Assembly (NCBI GenBank): GCA_025356765.1
Contig: JANXRO010000349.1
Span: 1-20,156 of the forward strand
Reading direction: 5' to 3'
Source: Hyphomicrobiales bacterium
Lineage (GTDB): Bacteria > Pseudomonadota > Alphaproteobacteria > Rhizobiales > Aestuariivirgaceae
Length of the DNA: 20,156 bases
The position numbers were made by a program, and so were the translations under genes. This document shows positions 7,714-15,527 of the stretch, piece by piece (position 1 is the first letter of the stretch; the number at the start of each line of letters is the position of its first letter). The notes under the pieces are model-generated. The model ran no database searches. It was not told where the DNA came from and was given only the letters and a program-made list of their open reading frames with translations.

Positions 7714-8997
7714 TTAAATGCGAGCGGCGGCGGGTTGCCAGCAATCGAGATTGCTGCTGTCGGCGGCCTTTGTGGTTGCAAGTTGACTGGCTGCGAAGAA
7801 TCCCCAATTCAAACCAATAATCCACCAAAGATGCCGCCAATGTTCAGTGTCAATTTGCACGGCTTGCAGTGAGACCGCAACCAAACAGGCAAATGCCGTG
7901 ATGGCATAGGGTTGAAACTCTGTGCGTTTAAAAACTGTGCGCAAACCAACGTAAAGATTTGAACTTACCATCGCCAAATAGGTTATGCCGCCCAGCCAAC
8001 CAAACGATGAAAACGCATTGACAAAGCTGTTGTGGGGGTTTTCACGAAACACCAAAGCAAATTGATAGGGCCCAAGGCCAAGCGGATATTGCAGCAACAA
8101 CGGAATTGAATTTAATTGGTTGCCAAATCGACCCGTTTCACCAGCATCATAATTTTTAACAAGTGTGAGCCGATCAAGAAACAAAAACCGCACTTCGGGA
8201 ATGCTCATTAGAAAAATGATCATCACGATAACGGCACCAATTGCTGCAACAGCCGAAAACGCAATATTGGTGCGCGCTCGCATGGTGGGCGCAAGAAAAA
8301 ACGTAAGCACCATCATAAGGCCGGTGGAAAGCATAACATTGATCCAAGCGCCACGCGAAAAAGCCAAAAACAAACCCATTAAAATAATTCCAACCCGCAG
8401 GAAATTGAATGGTGATCGTTTGATGGTTCCGAGTGCCAGCGCTTGCAACATGCCAACTGCAGGCAAAACCAGATACGTGGAAAACACGTTGGGATCTTTA
8501 AATCCACCTGTCGCACGGTCGTTCAGTGTGAAATAAGATGAGAATGACGTGAAATGAAAATAACCAATCAGCCCCAATATGGCCGCAATCGTGGCACCCG
8601 TCCAATAGGCGCGCATAATCAACAAATAATGTTTTGCAGGAGCTTCAGCAATATAGGCCGCAATAAAAATTCCGGAAAGCGACATATAAAATGTTGTGAA
8701 TACGAATTTATAGCTGCCATAATCCAAGTCATCGCGCACCTTCATATAACTGAGAATGCCACCCACATTGTAGAGTATAAGCAAGGCCATCAACGGCATG
8801 ATCGTTGGAGTTATTTTCAAACCGCTGCGATAAAACAAGACCAAGGTGAAAAAGAAAATCAAGTCGCAAACGGCGGGTTCGATTGTCACATAAAACGAGG
8901 TGAGAAAAATCAAACTGATGAATGCGTTTTGCAACTTAATGCGCGCGTTTTCACCCAGCACAACAGCCCGGTTAGGTTCTGTGGCGTAAGTGCTCAT
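7714..8997 (-). CDS. O-antigen ligase family (Wzy/WaaL-like) polytopic membrane protein
   Basis: From the ATG at 8997 the product is 427 residues with about 10-12 hydrophobic helices through most of its length. The long periplasmic loop typical of the Wzy_C/O-antigen ligase family is recognisable: a preceding FSRGAWINVMLS helix, the DRLTLV and GRFGNQL segments, then PLGLGPYQF and ENPHNSFVNAFSSFGWLGGI, whose Pro-His-Asn is the family hallmark. Such proteins ligate O-polysaccharide to lipid A-core (WaaL) or polymerise repeat units (Wzy); sequence alone cannot separate these, and no other polysaccharide genes lie nearby. The frame extends to a TTG at 9033, but the ATG at 8997 is more credible, though neither has a clear Shine-Dalgarno. 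Convergent with the hydroxylase gene, with no intervening base. Confidence 0.85.
   Translation of the reverse strand: MSTYATEPNRAVVLGENARIKLQNAFISLIFLTSFYVTIEPAVCDLIFFFTLVLFYRSGLKITPTIMPLMALLILYNVGGILSYMKVRDDLDYGSYKFVFTTFYMSLSGIFIAAYIAEAPAKHYLLIMRAYWTGATIAAILGLIGYFHFTSFSSYFTLNDRATGGFKDPNVFSTYLVLPAVGMLQALALGTIKRSPFNFLRVGIILMGLFLAFSRGAWINVMLSTGLMMVLTFFLAPTMRARTNIAFSAVAAIGAVIVMIIFLMSIPEVRFLFLDRLTLVKNYDAGETGRFGNQLNSIPLLLQYPLGLGPYQFALVFRENPHNSFVNAFSSFGWLGGITYLAMVSSNLYVGLRTVFKRTEFQPYAITAFACLVAVSLQAVQIDTEHWRHLWWIIGLNWGFFAASQLATTKAADSSNLDCWQPAAARI
7739..7756. repeat. perfect 8-bp inverted repeat near convergent gene ends
   Basis: CAGCAATC and GATTGCTG are separated by two bases, just inside the 3' end of the ligase gene and 26 bases past the hydroxylase stop. 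As RNA it could form a 7-bp stem with a 4-base loop in hydroxylase read-through transcripts. There is no following U-run, so an intrinsic terminator is unlikely; it may be chance. Confidence 0.3.
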
Positions 8998-9088
8998 TGA
9001 TTTGTGGTTTTTGCTGTGGTCATAACTTACCAAACTCTAAACAGAGTAGGTTAACGGAAGCTTGATATTGGGGGGCAAAACGCCACCC

Positions 9089-9117
9089 CTTCCACAATCA
9101 CCAAAGCGTCCCTATCT
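9089..9117 (+). promoter_or_regulatory. possible heat-shock (RpoH) promoter for clpP
   Basis: CTTCCAC (9089-9095) is separated by 14 bases from CCCTATCT (9110-9117). The -10 matches the RpoH consensus CCCCATNT at 7 of 8 positions, counting the free one, while the -35 matches CTTGAAA at only 4 of 7. The site lies 39 bases before the clpP start, and ClpP is a classic heat-shock protein. The weak -35 makes this tentative. Confidence 0.35.
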
Positions 9118-9156
9118 ATGCTAACACACATAATCTGATTCACTGAAGAGGCGCAC

Positions 9157-9789
9157 ATGCACGATCCACAAGATTTCATCACCAGGGCTGCTTTTTGGCC
9201 CTCCGTTATTCAGCAAGAAAGCCGTGGCGAACGGGTTTACGATTTGCCTTCCAGGCTTCTGCGCGAACGCATCATTTTCATAACCGGCCCGATTGACGAT
9301 CAAGTCGCTGCTTCTGTTTGTATGCAGCTGTTGTTCCTTGAAGCTGAAAACCCAAAAAAAGAAATTGCCATGTACATCAATTCGCCCGGCGGCGTGGTGA
9401 CATCTGGCCTTTCAATCTATGACACGATGCAATTCATACGCCCACAAATCTCAACGATGGTGATGGGGCAGGCGGCCTCTATGGGGTCACTTCTTCTTTG
9501 TGCTGGTGCTGCAGGCCAGCGCTATGCTTTGCCGCATTCATCCGTGATGGTTCATCAGCCTTCTGGCGGTTATCAAGGCCAAGTAACTGACATTATGATC
9601 CATGCCCGTAACGTGGAAGCGTTGAAGCGCCGCTTGAATGAGATCTACGTCAAGCACACTGGTCGTACCATGGAAGAGGTCGAAAACGCGCTGGAACGTG
9701 ACAATTTCTTAACCGCGGAAGATGCCGTGAAGTTTGGTTTGATTGATAAAGTGCTCGACAAACGCCCAGAGCCAAGCGATTCCAAATAG
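9157..9789 (+). CDS. clpP: ATP-dependent Clp protease proteolytic subunit
   Basis: ClpP is the serine peptidase that forms a double-heptameric barrel and degrades proteins fed by ClpX or ClpA in the cytosol. The 210-residue protein carries the full catalytic triad at the expected spacing: Ser108 in GQAASMG, His133 in MVHQPSGG and Asp182 in ERDNF. The INSPGG oxyanion-region motif lies at 74-79. Residues before about 17 correspond to the short N-terminal region, which is processed in E. coli. A purine-rich ribosome-binding site (GAAGAGG) precedes the ATG. clpX follows after 164 bases on the same strand, the usual proteobacterial order. A possible RpoH promoter is upstream. Confidence 0.98.
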   Translation: MHDPQDFITRAAFWPSVIQQESRGERVYDLPSRLLRERIIFITGPIDDQVAASVCMQLLFLEAENPKKEIAMYINSPGGVVTSGLSIYDTMQFIRPQISTMVMGQAASMGSLLLCAGAAGQRYALPHSSVMVHQPSGGYQGQVTDIMIHARNVEALKRRLNEIYVKHTGRTMEEVENALERDNFLTAEDAVKFGLIDKVLDKRPEPSDSK

Positions 9790-9953
9790 TTACGTGTTTT
9801 TTCAGCGTTCACGCCGACAACAAAGAATTATGACAAATGTCGGTTGTGAGCAAGAATTGCTTAACGCCATTGTTGCAAGCTGGATTTGAGTCGTATGAAT
9901 GGGCTAATCTCCAACGCTTGAACATCCGTAATGAGTCCCGAAAGTGAGGAAAT

Positions 9954-11234
9954 ATGAGCAAGAACGCACCAACCGACAGTAAGAATACGCTGTATTGCTC
10001 ATTCTGTGGCAAAAGCCAGCATGAAGTGAGAAAGCTTATCGCTGGTCCAACCGTGTTCATCTGCGATGAATGCGTTGAGCTTTGCATGGATATTATTCGT
10101 GAAGAAAATAAGTCATCTCTCACGAAGTCGAAAGATGGCGTGCCAACACCGCACGAAATTCGCAAAGTGCTGGATGATTATGTCATCGGCCAAGATTATG
10201 CAAAGCGCGTGCTTTCAGTGGCGGTTCACAACCATTATAAACGCCTGAACCACGGCACCAAAACAGGTGATGTGGAACTGGCAAAATCTAACATTTTGTT
10301 GGTGGGCCCAACGGGTTCCGGCAAAACATTGTTGGCCCAAACGCTGGCTCGCATTTTGGATGTGCCCTTCACGATGGCTGATGCGACAACTTTGACCGAA
10401 GCTGGTTATGTTGGCGAAGACGTTGAAAACATCATTTTGAAGCTGCTTCAATCTGCTGATTATAACGTTGAAAAAGCCCAACGCGGCATTGTTTACATAG
10501 ATGAAATCGACAAGATCAGCCGAAAGTCTGATAACCCATCGATTACGCGCGATGTGTCGGGCGAAGGTGTTCAACAGGCCTTGCTGAAGATTATGGAAGG
10601 CACGGTTGCATCGGTTCCGCCACAAGGTGGCAGGAAGCACCCTCAGCAAGAATTTTTGCAGGTTGATACCTCAAACATTCTGTTCATTTGCGGCGGCGCA
10701 TTTGCGGGCTTGGAACGCATCATTTCGCAACGTTCAAAAGGCACGGGCATTGGCTTTGCGGCCACGGTTCGCGGGCCTGATGAGCGCCGCACCGGGCAAG
10801 TGTTGCGTGAGTTGGAACCAGAAGATTTGCTGCGCTTTGGTTTGATCCCTGAATTTGTAGGTCGTTTGCCGGTTGTGGCAACGCTTGAAGATTTGGATGA
10901 AGCAACGCTGGTTGAAATTCTGTCGGCGCCGAAAAATGCCATCGTGAAGCAATATCAACGGCTGTTCGAAATGGAGGGCGTAAAGCTCACTCTTCCAGAG
11001 GATACATTGCGGGCAATTTCACGCAAAGCGATTGAACGCAAAACGGGTGCGCGTGGTTTGCGTTCCATCATGGAAGCGATTTTGCTGGATACAATGTATG
11101 ATCTACCCGGCATGGCTGGCGTTGAAGAAGTTGTCATCTCGAAAGAGGTTGTTTCTGGCGATGCCAAACCGTTGTTGATTTATGCAGATCGCGAAATTGC
11201 AGGCAACGCAAAAATGGCTCCAGCCTCAGCCTAA
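9954..11234 (+). CDS. clpX: ATP-dependent Clp protease ATP-binding subunit ClpX
   Basis: ClpX is the AAA+ hexameric unfoldase that recognises tagged substrates and translocates them into ClpP. The 426-residue protein has an N-terminal zinc-binding domain with Cys15, Cys18, Cys37 and Cys40. It also has Walker A GPTGSGKT (118-125), the GYVG pore loop (151-154), Walker B IVYIDEID (179-186) and the second pore loop with GGRKHPQQ. Length is essentially that of the E. coli protein (424). A good Shine-Dalgarno (TGAGGAA) precedes the ATG. The 164-base gap from clpP contains a loose CCGACA/TGTCGG inverted repeat but no convincing terminator, so co-transcription with clpP is likely. A separate heat-shock promoter for lon lies directly after the stop. 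Confidence 0.98.
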   Translation: MSKNAPTDSKNTLYCSFCGKSQHEVRKLIAGPTVFICDECVELCMDIIREENKSSLTKSKDGVPTPHEIRKVLDDYVIGQDYAKRVLSVAVHNHYKRLNHGTKTGDVELAKSNILLVGPTGSGKTLLAQTLARILDVPFTMADATTLTEAGYVGEDVENIILKLLQSADYNVEKAQRGIVYIDEIDKISRKSDNPSITRDVSGEGVQQALLKIMEGTVASVPPQGGRKHPQQEFLQVDTSNILFICGGAFAGLERIISQRSKGTGIGFAATVRGPDERRTGQVLRELEPEDLLRFGLIPEFVGRLPVVATLEDLDEATLVEILSAPKNAIVKQYQRLFEMEGVKLTLPEDTLRAISRKAIERKTGARGLRSIMEAILLDTMYDLPGMAGVEEVVISKEVVSGDAKPLLIYADREIAGNAKMAPASA

Positions 11235-11240
11235 CAAGGT

Positions 11241-11271
11241 CTTGAAACGCATGTGGACAAAACCCACATGT
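11241..11271 (+). promoter_or_regulatory. heat-shock (RpoH, sigma-32) promoter for lon
   Basis: CTTGAAA (11241-11247) matches the sigma-32 -35 consensus exactly. After 16 bases comes CCACATGT (11264-11271), which agrees with CCCCATNT at all but one position. Transcription would begin near 11279, about 50 bases before the lon ATG. lon is a well-known RpoH target in proteobacteria. The two elements lie in opposite arms of an inverted repeat. Confidence 0.72.
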
Positions 11272-11277
11272 GTTTCA
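11243..11277. repeat. 14-bp inverted repeat spanning the lon promoter
   Basis: TGAAACGCATGTGG (11243-11256) and CCACATGTGTTTCA (11264-11277) are complementary at 13 of 14 positions, the remaining one being a G-U pair in RNA, around a 7-base loop (acaaaac). There is no U-run after it, so it is not a typical intrinsic terminator. It could be an operator for a dimeric regulator or a hairpin in clpX read-through mRNA. Confidence 0.7.
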
Positions 11278-11329
11278 CATCAACGCTGTAGGGTGCTGAA
11301 ACTCAGGCCCAGCAGCAGAAGGAAAAAGA

Positions 11330-13747
11330 ATGACCAAAACTTCTCTGCCTATTGAAACATTGCCGGTTTTGCCACTGCGCGACATCGTGGTGTTTCCTCA
11401 CATGGTTGTACCACTTTTCGTTGGCCGCCAAAAATCCATCAACGCCTTGGAAGAAGTGATGCGTGAAGATAAGCGCATTTTGCTTGTGGCCCAGCGCAAT
11501 GCTGGCGATGATGAACCCACCGCCGAAACCATTTATGATGTGGGCACGCTGGCTCAAGTGTTGCAGTTGTTGAAGTTGCCAGACGGCACAGTTAAAGTGC
11601 TGGTCGAAGGCACCGAACGCGCCAAGGTTAAGCGCTTCACAGATCGGACTGATTTTTTTGAAGCTGATATTACGTTGCTTCCCAATATTGTTGAAACTGG
11701 GACAGATGCTGATGCGCTTGCCCGCACCGCAGTGACGCAATTTGATTCCTATGTGAAGCTGAACAAGAAAGTGCCGCAGGAAGTTTTGGCCACCATTGGC
11801 CAGATCACTGATCATGCAAAATTGGCTGATACCATCGCAGCACATCTTGCCGTGAAAATTCCTGAAAAGCAGGCTTTGCTCGAAACGCAATCTGTTGAGG
11901 AGCGTTTTGAAAAATGCTTTGCCATGATGGAAGGTGAAATTTCTGTTCTGCAAGTTGAAAAGCGCATCCGTGGCCGCGTCAAGCGCCAGATGGAAAAAAC
12001 CCAACGCGAATATTATTTGAATGAGCAAATGAAGGCCATTCAAAAAGAGTTGGGTGACGGCGAAGGCGGCGAAAAGAACGAAGTTGAAGAGCTTGAAAAG
12101 CGCATCAACGACACGAAGCTCTCAAAAGAAGCCCGTGAACGGGCAGATGCTGAAATTAAAAAATTGAAGACGATGAGCCCGATGTCGGCTGAAGCCACGG
12201 TTGTTCGCAACTATCTTGATTGGTTGCTCAGCATTCCATGGCAGCAGAACAGCAAGGTGAAATCAGATTTGAATTTCGCTCAAGGTGTTTTGGACGCTGA
12301 TCACTTCGGATTGGAAAAAGTCAAAGATCGCATCACCGAATATCTGGCTGTTCAAACCCGCACGAAGAAAATGCGTGGCCCAATTTTGTGCCTCGTTGGC
12401 CCTCCAGGTGTTGGTAAAACCTCGCTGGCAAAATCCATTGCCAAAGCAACAGGGCGTGAATTTGTGCGCATGAGCCTTGGTGGTGTTCGTGATGAATCTG
12501 AAATTCGGGGTCATCGCCGCACCTACATTGGGTCTATGCCCGGCAAAATCATCCAATCGATGAAGAAAGCCAAGAAATCCAATCCGCTGTTCTTGCTCGA
12601 CGAAATCGACAAGATGGGCATGGATTTCCGTGGTGATCCTTCTGCGGCTTTGCTTGAAGTGTTAGACCCTGAACAAAACTCAACATTCATGGACCACTAT
12701 CTTGAAGTGGAATATGATTTGTCGAACGTTATGTTTGTGACAACTTCAAACACGTTGAACATTCCGCCAGCACTGTTGGACCGCATGGAGATTATTCGCC
12801 TTGCTGGTTACACAGAAGAAGAGAAGGCTGAAATTGCCAAGCGCCATCTTGTGCCAAAGGCCATGGAAAACCATGGGCTGGACAAGAAGGAATTTGAAGT
12901 GACAGCCGATGCCATCAAAACCGTGATTGAAAACTACACCCGCGAAGCAGGTGTGCGTAGTCTTGAACGTGAAACAAATTCCTTGGCGCGTAAAGCTGTC
13001 AAAGATTTGCTGATGGGCAAGAAAAAGAAAATCAAGGTTGATGCTGAACTTGTGAAGAAATATCTGGGCGTGCCCAAATATAAACACGACATGGCCGAAG
13101 GCGAAGACCAGGTTGGCGTTGTAACTGGCTTGGCATGGACAGAGGTTGGTGGTGAACTTCTCACCATCGAAGCTTTGATGATGCCCGGCAAAGGCAAAAT
13201 GACAGTGACTGGCAACCTGAAAGACGTGATGAAAGAGTCGATTTCTGCCGCATCGTCTTATGTGCGCTCCAGATCTACAACCATCGGTGTAAAACCGCCG
13301 GTGTTTGACAAGCGCGACATTCACGTTCACGTGCCTGAAGGTGCTACACCAAAAGATGGCCCATCGGCAGGCATTGCTATGGCAACGGCCATTGTTTCGG
13401 TGATGACTGGCATTCCCGTTCGCAAAGATGTTGCCATGACTGGCGAAATCACCTTGCGGGGCAGGGTGTTGCCCATTGGTGGGCTGAAGGAAAAATTGCT
13501 GGCTGCCCTGCGTGGTGGCATCAAAACAGTGATGATCCCCGAAGAAAACACCAAGGATTTGGAAGATGTTCCAGATTCAGTGAAAAATGGAATGAAGATC
13601 ATTCCAGTGGCCCGCATGGACGATGTGATGAAAATTGCATTGGTGCGCCAGCCCGAAGCCATCGCTTGGGATGAAGAAGCTGAGGAAGCTGCAGCAGCTG
13701 CACGCGCTTTGGCCGAACGCACAGGCGCTGCAATCCGGGCCCATTAG
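11330..13747 (+). CDS. lon: ATP-dependent endopeptidase La (Lon)
   Basis: Lon is a soluble hexameric AAA+ protease that degrades damaged and regulatory proteins. The 805-residue protein has the full LonA layout: an N-terminal substrate-binding domain beginning LPVLPLRDIVVFP (about 11-200), a charged coiled-coil linker (about 210-290), Walker A GPPGVGKT (357-364), Walker B FLLDEID (421-427), and the protease domain with Ser679 in KDGPSAG and Lys722 in GGLKEKLLAA, the Ser-Lys dyad at the same numbers as E. coli Lon. The C-terminal tail after about residue 776 is Ala/Glu-rich. Ribosome-binding site AGAAGGA precedes the ATG. Heat-shock control is suggested by the RpoH site upstream, and a strong terminator follows. 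hupB, often downstream of lon, is absent. Confidence 0.98.
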   Translation: MTKTSLPIETLPVLPLRDIVVFPHMVVPLFVGRQKSINALEEVMREDKRILLVAQRNAGDDEPTAETIYDVGTLAQVLQLLKLPDGTVKVLVEGTERAKVKRFTDRTDFFEADITLLPNIVETGTDADALARTAVTQFDSYVKLNKKVPQEVLATIGQITDHAKLADTIAAHLAVKIPEKQALLETQSVEERFEKCFAMMEGEISVLQVEKRIRGRVKRQMEKTQREYYLNEQMKAIQKELGDGEGGEKNEVEELEKRINDTKLSKEARERADAEIKKLKTMSPMSAEATVVRNYLDWLLSIPWQQNSKVKSDLNFAQGVLDADHFGLEKVKDRITEYLAVQTRTKKMRGPILCLVGPPGVGKTSLAKSIAKATGREFVRMSLGGVRDESEIRGHRRTYIGSMPGKIIQSMKKAKKSNPLFLLDEIDKMGMDFRGDPSAALLEVLDPEQNSTFMDHYLEVEYDLSNVMFVTTSNTLNIPPALLDRMEIIRLAGYTEEEKAEIAKRHLVPKAMENHGLDKKEFEVTADAIKTVIENYTREAGVRSLERETNSLARKAVKDLLMGKKKKIKVDAELVKKYLGVPKYKHDMAEGEDQVGVVTGLAWTEVGGELLTIEALMMPGKGKMTVTGNLKDVMKESISAASSYVRSRSTTIGVKPPVFDKRDIHVHVPEGATPKDGPSAGIAMATAIVSVMTGIPVRKDVAMTGEITLRGRVLPIGGLKEKLLAALRGGIKTVMIPEENTKDLEDVPDSVKNGMKIIPVARMDDVMKIALVRQPEAIAWDEEAEEAAAAARALAERTGAAIRAH

Positions 13748-13766
13748 GCCCAAACCGAACAGGTTA

Positions 13767-13792
13767 AAAATGCCCGCGCAAGCGGGCATTTT
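13767..13792 (+). terminator. Rho-independent terminator after lon
   Basis: The G+C-rich stem TGCCCGC/GCGGGCA closes a GCAA tetraloop and is extended by four A-T pairs (11 bp in all), with the T-run forming the end of the 3' arm. It lies 20 bases past the lon stop and isolates lon from the tRNA-tig unit. Confidence 0.85.
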
Positions 13793-13817
13793 CATGTGGC
13801 GTGAACAGAATAACTGC

Positions 13818-13846
13818 TTTCATCCTGAAAATGTCTCTGCTATAGC
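13818..13846 (+). promoter_or_regulatory. possible promoter for tRNA-Leu and tig
   Basis: TTTCAT (13818-13823) and TATAGC (13841-13846) are 17 bases apart, 40 bases before the tRNA and after the lon terminator. The -35 is weak, but some promoter is required in this 93-base gap because the terminator cuts off lon. Confidence 0.35.
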
Positions 13847-13885
13847 CCAGCCACCAAACGCCCTTAGGGCAGGGTCAGCGACGAT

Positions 13886-13970
13886 GCGGGCGTGGTGAAA
13901 TTGGCAGACACGCAGGATTTAGGTTCCTGTGGGGTAACTCGTGGGGGTTCAAGTCCCTCCGCCCGCACCA
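13886..13970 (+). tRNA. tRNA-Leu (anticodon UAG)
   Basis: An 85-base class II tRNA. The acceptor stem GCGGGCG (13886-13892) pairs with CGCCCGC (13960-13966), followed by discriminator A and an encoded CCA end (13968-13970). The anticodon stem CAGGA/TCCTG encloses a seven-base loop with TAG at 13920-13922, reading CUA and probably other CUN leucine codons. The T-loop TTCAAGT sits on a five-pair stem and there is a long variable arm, as expected for leucine tRNA. The gene ends 44 bases before tig with no visible terminator or promoter between. Confidence 0.97.
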
Positions 13971-14014
13971 AACCCTGGCTTTAAGCTGGCATAACGTGAA
14001 GTGAGAGAAAAGAC

Positions 14015-15379
14015 ATGCAAGTTACGGAAACTGTAAACTCTGGCCTGAAGCGCGAATTCAAAGTTGTTGTGAATGCCGCTGATCTGAACAAAGAGCTGGA
14101 TGCCAAGTTGAAAGACATCGCCGGAAAAGCCCAAATCAAGGGTTTCCGCCCCGGCAAAGTGCCTGTGGCCCATGTGAAAAATCTTTATGGCAAATCTGCC
14201 ATGGCCGAAGTTATTCAAACCACGGTTGATAACCATGCGCGCCAAGTGTTCACAGATCGCAATCTGAAGCCTGCTTATCAACCCGAAGTGAAACTTCCGG
14301 AAGATGAAAAGGAAGTGAATGACGTTGTGGCCGGAAAGGCCGATTTGTCCTTCACCGTGGCATCTGAAATCGTTCCAGATTTTGAAGTACAAGATTTCTC
14401 TGGCATCGAATTGCACAAGCACATCGTTGCACCATCAGATGAGCATATGACAGAAGCGCTTGCCAACCTTGGCAACCAATACAAAGGCTTTGAAGCCAAA
14501 AAAGAAGGCGAAAAAGCCGGGACAGGCGACCGTGTTAACATCAACTTTGTCGGCTCAATCGACGGCGTTGAATTTGATGGCGGCAAGGGCGACGATATTC
14601 CTTTGGAAATTGGCTCAAACCAATTCATCCCCGGTTTTGAAGAACAATTGATCGGCACCAAAGCTGGCGATGATGTGACCGTAAAAGTAACATTCCCGGC
14701 GGAATATGGCGCCGCCAATTTGGCTGGCAAAGCCGCTGAATTTGCCGTGAAAGTAAACGGCGTTGAAGCCCCAGCAGAATCCAAGATCGACGAAGATTTT
14801 GCCAAGCGTATTGGCTTTGAAGATTTGTCCAAGTTGCAAGACATGGTGAAAACCGGTTTAGAGCGTGAATTTGGCCAGATGACAGCCATGAAATTGAAGC
14901 GCGATGTTTTGGACGCAATGGACAAGCAATATTCATTCCCCTTGCCAGAAAAGCTGGTTGAAGCAGAATTCCAAACCATTTGGTCTGCTCTCACCAATGA
15001 AATGACCAAGGCCGCAAAATCTTTCGCGGATGAAAACACCACGGAAGAAAAAGCCCGCGAAGAATATCGCAAAATTGCTGAACGTCGCGTGCGTTTAGGC
15101 CTTGTGCTGGGCACAATTGGTGAGAAAGAAGCCATCACCATCACAGACCAAGAATTGCAATCCGCGTTAATTTCGCGTGCGCGCCAATTCCCCGGCCAAG
15201 AAAAACAAGTGTTCGATTTTTATCGCAAGAACAGCAATGCTCTGATGGAACTGCGCGGCCCGATTTTTGAACAAAAGGTTGTGGACGTGATCATTGGCAA
15301 AGCCAAGGTGACAGACAAACACGTAACCCGCGAAGAATTGAAAAAGCTGGTTGAAGATGATGAAGAAGTCTCAGCATAA
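14015..15379 (+). CDS. tig: trigger factor, ribosome-associated chaperone and peptidyl-prolyl isomerase
   Basis: Trigger factor binds at the ribosome exit tunnel and shields nascent chains. The 454-residue protein has the ribosome-binding domain (about 1-130) with the signature GFRPGKVP (43-50). An FKBP-type isomerase domain follows (about 155-245), containing GDRVNINFVGSIDG and the IPLEIGSNQFIPGFEEQLIG region. A helical C-terminal chaperone domain ends in an acidic tail. The ATG is preceded by a purine-rich AGAGAAAAGA stretch. It is probably expressed from the tRNA-Leu transcript, since only 44 bases separate them, and it ends at a clear terminator. Its position after lon, rather than before clpP as in many proteobacteria, is unusual in my recollection. 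Confidence 0.97.
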   Translation: MQVTETVNSGLKREFKVVVNAADLNKELDAKLKDIAGKAQIKGFRPGKVPVAHVKNLYGKSAMAEVIQTTVDNHARQVFTDRNLKPAYQPEVKLPEDEKEVNDVVAGKADLSFTVASEIVPDFEVQDFSGIELHKHIVAPSDEHMTEALANLGNQYKGFEAKKEGEKAGTGDRVNINFVGSIDGVEFDGGKGDDIPLEIGSNQFIPGFEEQLIGTKAGDDVTVKVTFPAEYGAANLAGKAAEFAVKVNGVEAPAESKIDEDFAKRIGFEDLSKLQDMVKTGLEREFGQMTAMKLKRDVLDAMDKQYSFPLPEKLVEAEFQTIWSALTNEMTKAAKSFADENTTEEKAREEYRKIAERRVRLGLVLGTIGEKEAITITDQELQSALISRARQFPGQEKQVFDFYRKNSNALMELRGPIFEQKVVDVIIGKAKVTDKHVTREELKKLVEDDEEVSA

Positions 15380-15396
15380 CTTCACTTAAGTTTTTT

Positions 15397-15427
15397 AAAG
15401 AGGGGCAGCTTGGTCTGCCCCTTTTTT
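15397..15427 (+). terminator. Rho-independent terminator after tig
   Basis: AGGGGCAG (15401-15408) and CTGCCCCT (15415-15422) form an 8-bp stem with a 6-base loop, extended by A-T pairs, and end in a run of six T (15422-15427). It begins 17 bases after the tig stop and separates tig from pyrH. Confidence 0.9.
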
Positions 15428-15527
15428 ATGCGCTGTCCATTTCGTGAGCACGCGGAATGCCGTAACACTGGCGAAACAAGCACTGCTGATTCTTAATTTC
15501 AGCGGCAAACCCTGCGGTGGCAAAACA

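Noticed and set aside
8998..9033. Longer ligase-like gene starting at TTG 9033
   Set aside because: A rare start codon with no Shine-Dalgarno; the ATG at 8997 suffices.
9917..9944. CTTGAAC before clpX as a heat-shock promoter
   Set aside because: The -35 is good, but no acceptable -10 occurs at the right distance, and the site would overlap the clpX ribosome-binding site.
12746..13330. 194-codon minus-strand open frame opposite lon
   Set aside because: It is wholly antisense to the conserved Lon protease region and has a His/Phe-rich composition with no recognisable domain.
14278..15144. 288-codon minus-strand open frame opposite tig
   Set aside because: Serine- and proline-rich composition typical of an antisense shadow; tig in the same region is unambiguous.
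15444..15527. Longer pyrH starting at GTG 15444
   Set aside because: The extra 28 residues precede the family's normal start and the ATG at 15528 gives the standard 239-residue enzyme.
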